Positions 13,511-16,410 of a DNA stretch of 16,410 bases are shown here, in pieces. The position numbers were made by a program, and so were the translations under genes. The first letter of the stretch is position 1. Each line of letters opens with the position of its first letter. The stretch spans positions 1-16,410 of the forward strand of contig DATAEG010000109.1 of the NCBI GenBank assembly GCA_036258135.1. Direction: 5' to 3'. Source of the DNA: DATAEG01 sp036258135 (GTDB lineage Bacteria; Actinomycetota; Actinomycetes; Mycobacteriales; Jatrophihabitantaceae). Under the pieces are notes generated by a model that saw only the letters and a list, made by a program, of their open reading frames with translations, did not search any database and was not told the DNA's origin.

Positions 13511-16048
13511 TCATTCCAGAGGCTGGCGTGAGATGGTGGCCGGGGTGCGGCCGAACAGCCAGCCGCCGATCAGCGCCAACAGCGGCAACCCGAATATGAG
13601 CACGGCGAGGTCGGGGTACGGCGGGTGGGCCAGGTAGCCGATGTCGTGCCAATGCCACGCGATCAGCGCCAGGTACGCCCCTGCGGTGCCGAGGAGTCCG
13701 CCGAGGAGTCCCAGCGCCGCGGCCGTGGCCGCGGTCAGGGTGCGGCGGGTGCGGCCGCTCGCTCCGGCCGCGGTCAGTGTCCGCAGATCGCCGGCGGTTT
13801 CGCTGCGGATCAGCCCGACTGTCATCGCCAGCACGCCGAGGGCAAGCAGCACCCCGGCAGTAGTGGCGTATTCGCGCAGCCGACGCAGTGAGTGGTCGGG
13901 AGCGGTGCGGGCTTCGATAGTGATCCCCGCGGCGGCGGCCCGGTGCTGCGCGTCGATCACCTGTTGCGCGGTGAGCGGGTGGCGGCTCTGCACCAGCCAC
14001 CCGGCGGCCTGCGGTTTCAGTCCGAGCGCGCGAACCGTCTTCTCGGTGATCAGCGTGTTCGGCGCGGAGGTGTAGTTCGGCAGCAGCTTGACGACTTGGA
14101 TCGTTGCGGGACGGAACGATGCGCCGATCTTCGCCTTTTGCGAGGCGAACGTGCCGGAGTTGATCTGAGTACCGGACAGGTCCGTGCGTGAGGTAAGGAT
14201 GTCTGCGTTCGGTTTGATGCCGTCGGCGGCCACGCGATACAAGTCGAGAATCGCCGACGTCGCGACGAACGGTGTGCTGACCAGGTCGTATCCGCGGCGC
14301 CCCTGATCGTTCACCGGGCGCAAGAGGCTGGCTCGTCTCGCATCAGGCGGCGCGTCGGCGGGCGCGTCACTATTTGGGTTCACTGCGGTGTCGAGTTCGA
14401 CGACGGTCTGCGCGTTCAAGGACCGCGCGATCGAGTCGGCGGTGCCTTGCGCTTGGGCGATCGCCGCTGGGGTCGGCCCGCCAGCGTTGACTTGAGCGAC
14501 GCCGGGGCCGCCAGATCCACTGAGACTGTCGTCCACCCAGACGATCAGCTGGTTGGGAGGCAGGTTGCCGCCGCTGAGGCTGTGATCGGCGGCTTGCTCG
14601 GCCGCGGCGCTGATCGCGATCGTGGCGGCGATGCCGACCGCGAGGCTGGCGGCCGCCAGCGCCGAGCCGGAGCGCGCCTGGTACCGGGCGAGGTCGCGCA
14701 CCGCCAGGCGTACCGCGACCGGAGCGCGATGCGCGGTGGCCGCGAGCGCGCGGATGCCGAGGGGTGCGAGCAGCAGCATCCCGACCGTCAGGGCGAGGAT
14801 CCCGGTCACGATCATCACTGAGTGCTGGGCATGTGCGAGGACGAGAAGAACGAAGCCCAGCGCCGCGGCCGCGATGCCGAGCAGGGCGAACCGGTGCGCC
14901 GGCTGGGGCGGGGTCGGCCGGCCGGACAGGGCCGCCACGATGGGCATCCGCGCCGCCGACCGGGCCGGCCACCAGGACGCGGCCAGCGCGGTCAAGATCG
15001 CGAGCGCGTCACCCGCCAGGATCGCCCACCAAGCGATCTGGAACGGGTCTATACGGTGTCCGACGAGGTGCTCGAATCCCGGACGCAGCGCGAACCACAC
15101 GACCAACCCCAGCATCGTGCCGACGCAGGCACCCACTATGCCGACGGCCGCGCCGTTGGCCAGCATCACCCGCCGGACCTGGCGGTCGGTCGCGCCGATG
15201 GCGCCGATCATGCCGAGGGCGCGGAGCCGCCGATGCGCCATGACGGTGAAGCCGGCGACCGCGAGCAGGCCGATGAAGGTGAGTCCGATGGTGGTGAGCA
15301 GCAGAACCGCCAGCGCCTGGGCGCGCTTCTGCTGCGCGGCGGACGGGCCGCTGGAGATAACTCCCTGGAAAGTGGCGCCCGGCGCATGGAATTGGCTCGC
15401 CGCCGAGCCGCTAGCATCGGTGAGCACGCTCAGGACGGTCGGAGCGCTGATCTGGCCGGGCGCCACCAGCGCGAAGGCGTCCTGGAGGTTCCTCGGGTTC
15501 TCCACGACGCCGACGACGCGCAGGGTCCGCCGGCTTACCTGCCAGGTGTCCCCGATCTTGAGGCTGAAGGTCGAGGCCACTGCCCTGGTCACCGCGACCT
15601 CGCCGGCGCCTGTCGGGTAACGGCCGGAGACCAAGCGGAGCAAAGGTGCGCCGTAGACGCCGTGCGGATCCTGGGCACGCAGGTCCACCGGGGTGACCGA
15701 GCCGGGCACGGGCACGCTTTCGTGTTCGATCACCTCGACGGTGCCGAAGGCCTGCCGTGCGGCCGCAATGGCGGCGCTCACGTTCGCCGGGTTCGTAATG
15801 TCGATCCGGGTCCTGGCTTTTCCCAGCAAGGGGTCGGAGGTTTGCACGTTGACGACCAGGCCGAGCCCGACCGTGGTCGCTGCGACCGCGACGGTGAGCA
15901 AGGCGAGCACCAGCAGCTGCTGGCGCCACTCGCGGCGCAACAGCCGCCACGCCCAACGTCTGATCGCCCGACGTGCAGCACGCCGGGAGCGCGGCGGCGG
16001 AGGTGCGACCGGGACGGGCGGAAGAGGCGGGGCCAACGTGCTGGTCAT
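13511..16048 (-). CDS. FtsX/MacB-type ABC transporter permease
   Basis: An 845-residue membrane permease with about ten helices (near 44-68, 244-270, 298-320, 340-360, 386-405, 411-430, 462-482, 730-748, 775-797 and 814-833). The first extracytoplasmic region (about 70-240) resembles a MacB periplasmic core domain; a second lies at about 485-725. Two FtsX modules are visible, with the signatures MAHRRLRALGMIGAIGATDRQ and LRTLTAAGASGRTRRTLTA after their first helices and an ending GRTPATISRQPLE. Such proteins do not import; they move lipophilic molecules or lipoproteins out of the membrane or transmit mechanical force. The N-terminus is proline-rich and cytoplasmic. The ATG at 16048 overlaps the stop of the ATPase gene (ATGA), so the two form one transporter. 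The substrate is unknown, with no regulator or resistance gene adjacent. Confidence 0.92.
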   Translation of the reverse strand: MTSTLAPPLPPVPVAPPPPRSRRAARRAIRRWAWRLLRREWRQQLLVLALLTVAVAATTVGLGLVVNVQTSDPLLGKARTRIDITNPANVSAAIAAARQAFGTVEVIEHESVPVPGSVTPVDLRAQDPHGVYGAPLLRLVSGRYPTGAGEVAVTRAVASTFSLKIGDTWQVSRRTLRVVGVVENPRNLQDAFALVAPGQISAPTVLSVLTDASGSAASQFHAPGATFQGVISSGPSAAQQKRAQALAVLLLTTIGLTFIGLLAVAGFTVMAHRRLRALGMIGAIGATDRQVRRVMLANGAAVGIVGACVGTMLGLVVWFALRPGFEHLVGHRIDPFQIAWWAILAGDALAILTALAASWWPARSAARMPIVAALSGRPTPPQPAHRFALLGIAAAALGFVLLVLAHAQHSVMIVTGILALTVGMLLLAPLGIRALAATAHRAPVAVRLAVRDLARYQARSGSALAAASLAVGIAATIAISAAAEQAADHSLSGGNLPPNQLIVWVDDSLSGSGGPGVAQVNAGGPTPAAIAQAQGTADSIARSLNAQTVVELDTAVNPNSDAPADAPPDARRASLLRPVNDQGRRGYDLVSTPFVATSAILDLYRVAADGIKPNADILTSRTDLSGTQINSGTFASQKAKIGASFRPATIQVVKLLPNYTSAPNTLITEKTVRALGLKPQAAGWLVQSRHPLTAQQVIDAQHRAAAAGITIEARTAPDHSLRRLREYATTAGVLLALGVLAMTVGLIRSETAGDLRTLTAAGASGRTRRTLTAATAAALGLLGGLLGTAGAYLALIAWHWHDIGYLAHPPYPDLAVLIFGLPLLALIGGWLFGRTPATISRQPLE

Positions 16049-16410
16049 CGCGCCGGGTCAGCCTCCAGCAGCGACTCCGGACCGTCCGGCATGGCGGTCT
16101 GGTCCACGATCCGGCCGTCGCGGAGGAACACCACGCGATCGGCCCAGGAGGCCAGCTGCGCGTCATGGGTCACGACGACGCCGGCGACTCCGCCCTGGCA
16201 CAGGGCCCGGACCAGCCGCATCACCGACTCCCCGTTGACCGAGTCGAGCGCGCCGGACGGCTCGTCGGCCAGCAGCAGATGCCGCTCGCCCACCACGGCC
16301 CGGGCGATCGCCACCCGCTGCCGCTCTCCGCCGGAGAGCTGGTGCGGCCGGTGATTCAGCCGATGACCGAGCCCGACGCGGTGCAGGGCCGCGGCCGCCC
16401 GGCGGCGTCG
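16045..16410 (-). CDS. ABC transporter ATP-binding protein, MacB/LolD type (5' partial)
   Basis: The C-terminal 121 residues of the ATPase that drives the downstream permease. Visible are the ABC signature LSGGERQRVAIARA, Walker B and the following catalytic glutamate in LLLADEPSGALD, the D-loop, and the switch histidine in VVVTHD. Walker A and the Q-loop lie beyond the right edge. The frame is open to the last base of the window, so an internal GTG at 16314 is not the start. The LADEPSGALD and short C-terminal end after RDGRIVDQT are characteristic of the LolD/MacB-like ATPases that pair with FtsX-type permeases. It overlaps the permease gene by 4 bp. Confidence 0.95.
   Translation of the reverse strand, partial: RRRRAAAALHRVGLGHRLNHRPHQLSGGERQRVAIARAVVGERHLLLADEPSGALDSVNGESVMRLVRALCQGGVAGVVVTHDAQLASWADRVVFLRDGRIVDQTAMPDGPESLLEADPAR

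Noticed and set aside
14822..16354. A 510-codon plus-strand open frame
   Set aside because: It is antisense to the ABC permease and ATPase, both of which have strong motifs; the plus-strand product shows none.

Overview
The window is GC-rich DNA from a high-GC actinobacterium. The evidence is a mycobacterial-type PknB with PASTA repeats whose activation loop reads VTQTAAVIGTAQYLSPEQARG-like, frequent GTG starts, weak or absent ribosome sites before several genes, an actinobacterial LolA-like envelope protein, and a DUF2630 protein. Genus cannot be fixed from the sequence. The left end cuts into pknB and the right end cuts into an ABC ATPase gene.

Layout. (1) Up to 1747: 3'-most portion of pknB (+). 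(2) 1755-3830 (-): an OmpR-type response regulator followed by its histidine kinase, convergent with pknB and divergent from a LolA/RseB-like anchored envelope protein (4032-5123, +). (3) 5127-7667 (-): an efflux locus that appears to be decaying. In transcription order it holds a MerR-type promoter with a 19-bp spacer, a MerR gene cut after its helix-turn-helix, a frameshifted TPR-like gene, a 201-bp MITE, an intact DHA2-type MFS exporter and a coupled DUF2630 gene. (4) 7664-10033 (-): a tandem-GNAT acetyltransferase and citrate synthase. (5) 10161-11910 (+): paaI and paaK, overlapping. (6) 11914-12945 (-): a patatin-like lipase. (7) 13054-13500 (+): a single-domain GNAT. (8) 13511-16410 (-): an FtsX/MacB-type ABC permease and its ATPase, overlapping by ATGA.

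The most notable feature is the MITE at 6785-6985. It has perfect 19-bp terminal inverted repeats, a second pair of subterminal inverted repeats, a central hairpin, and flanks that restore a clean CTAG target. It lies three bases upstream of the MFS start codon, so its right-hand terminal repeat (as read by the gene) now forms the leader and the only Shine-Dalgarno-like sequence of the exporter. Together with the truncated MerR and frameshifted TPR genes, this suggests a former regulated efflux operon whose regulator and second gene are lost while the exporter survives.

Most other genes are ordinary: signalling (PknB and a two-component system), central metabolism (citrate synthase), phenylacetyl-CoA metabolism (PaaI and PaaK, without the ring-oxidising genes in view), lipid hydrolysis, acetyltransferases and export. 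No RNA genes, CRISPR arrays or convincing intrinsic terminators were seen.
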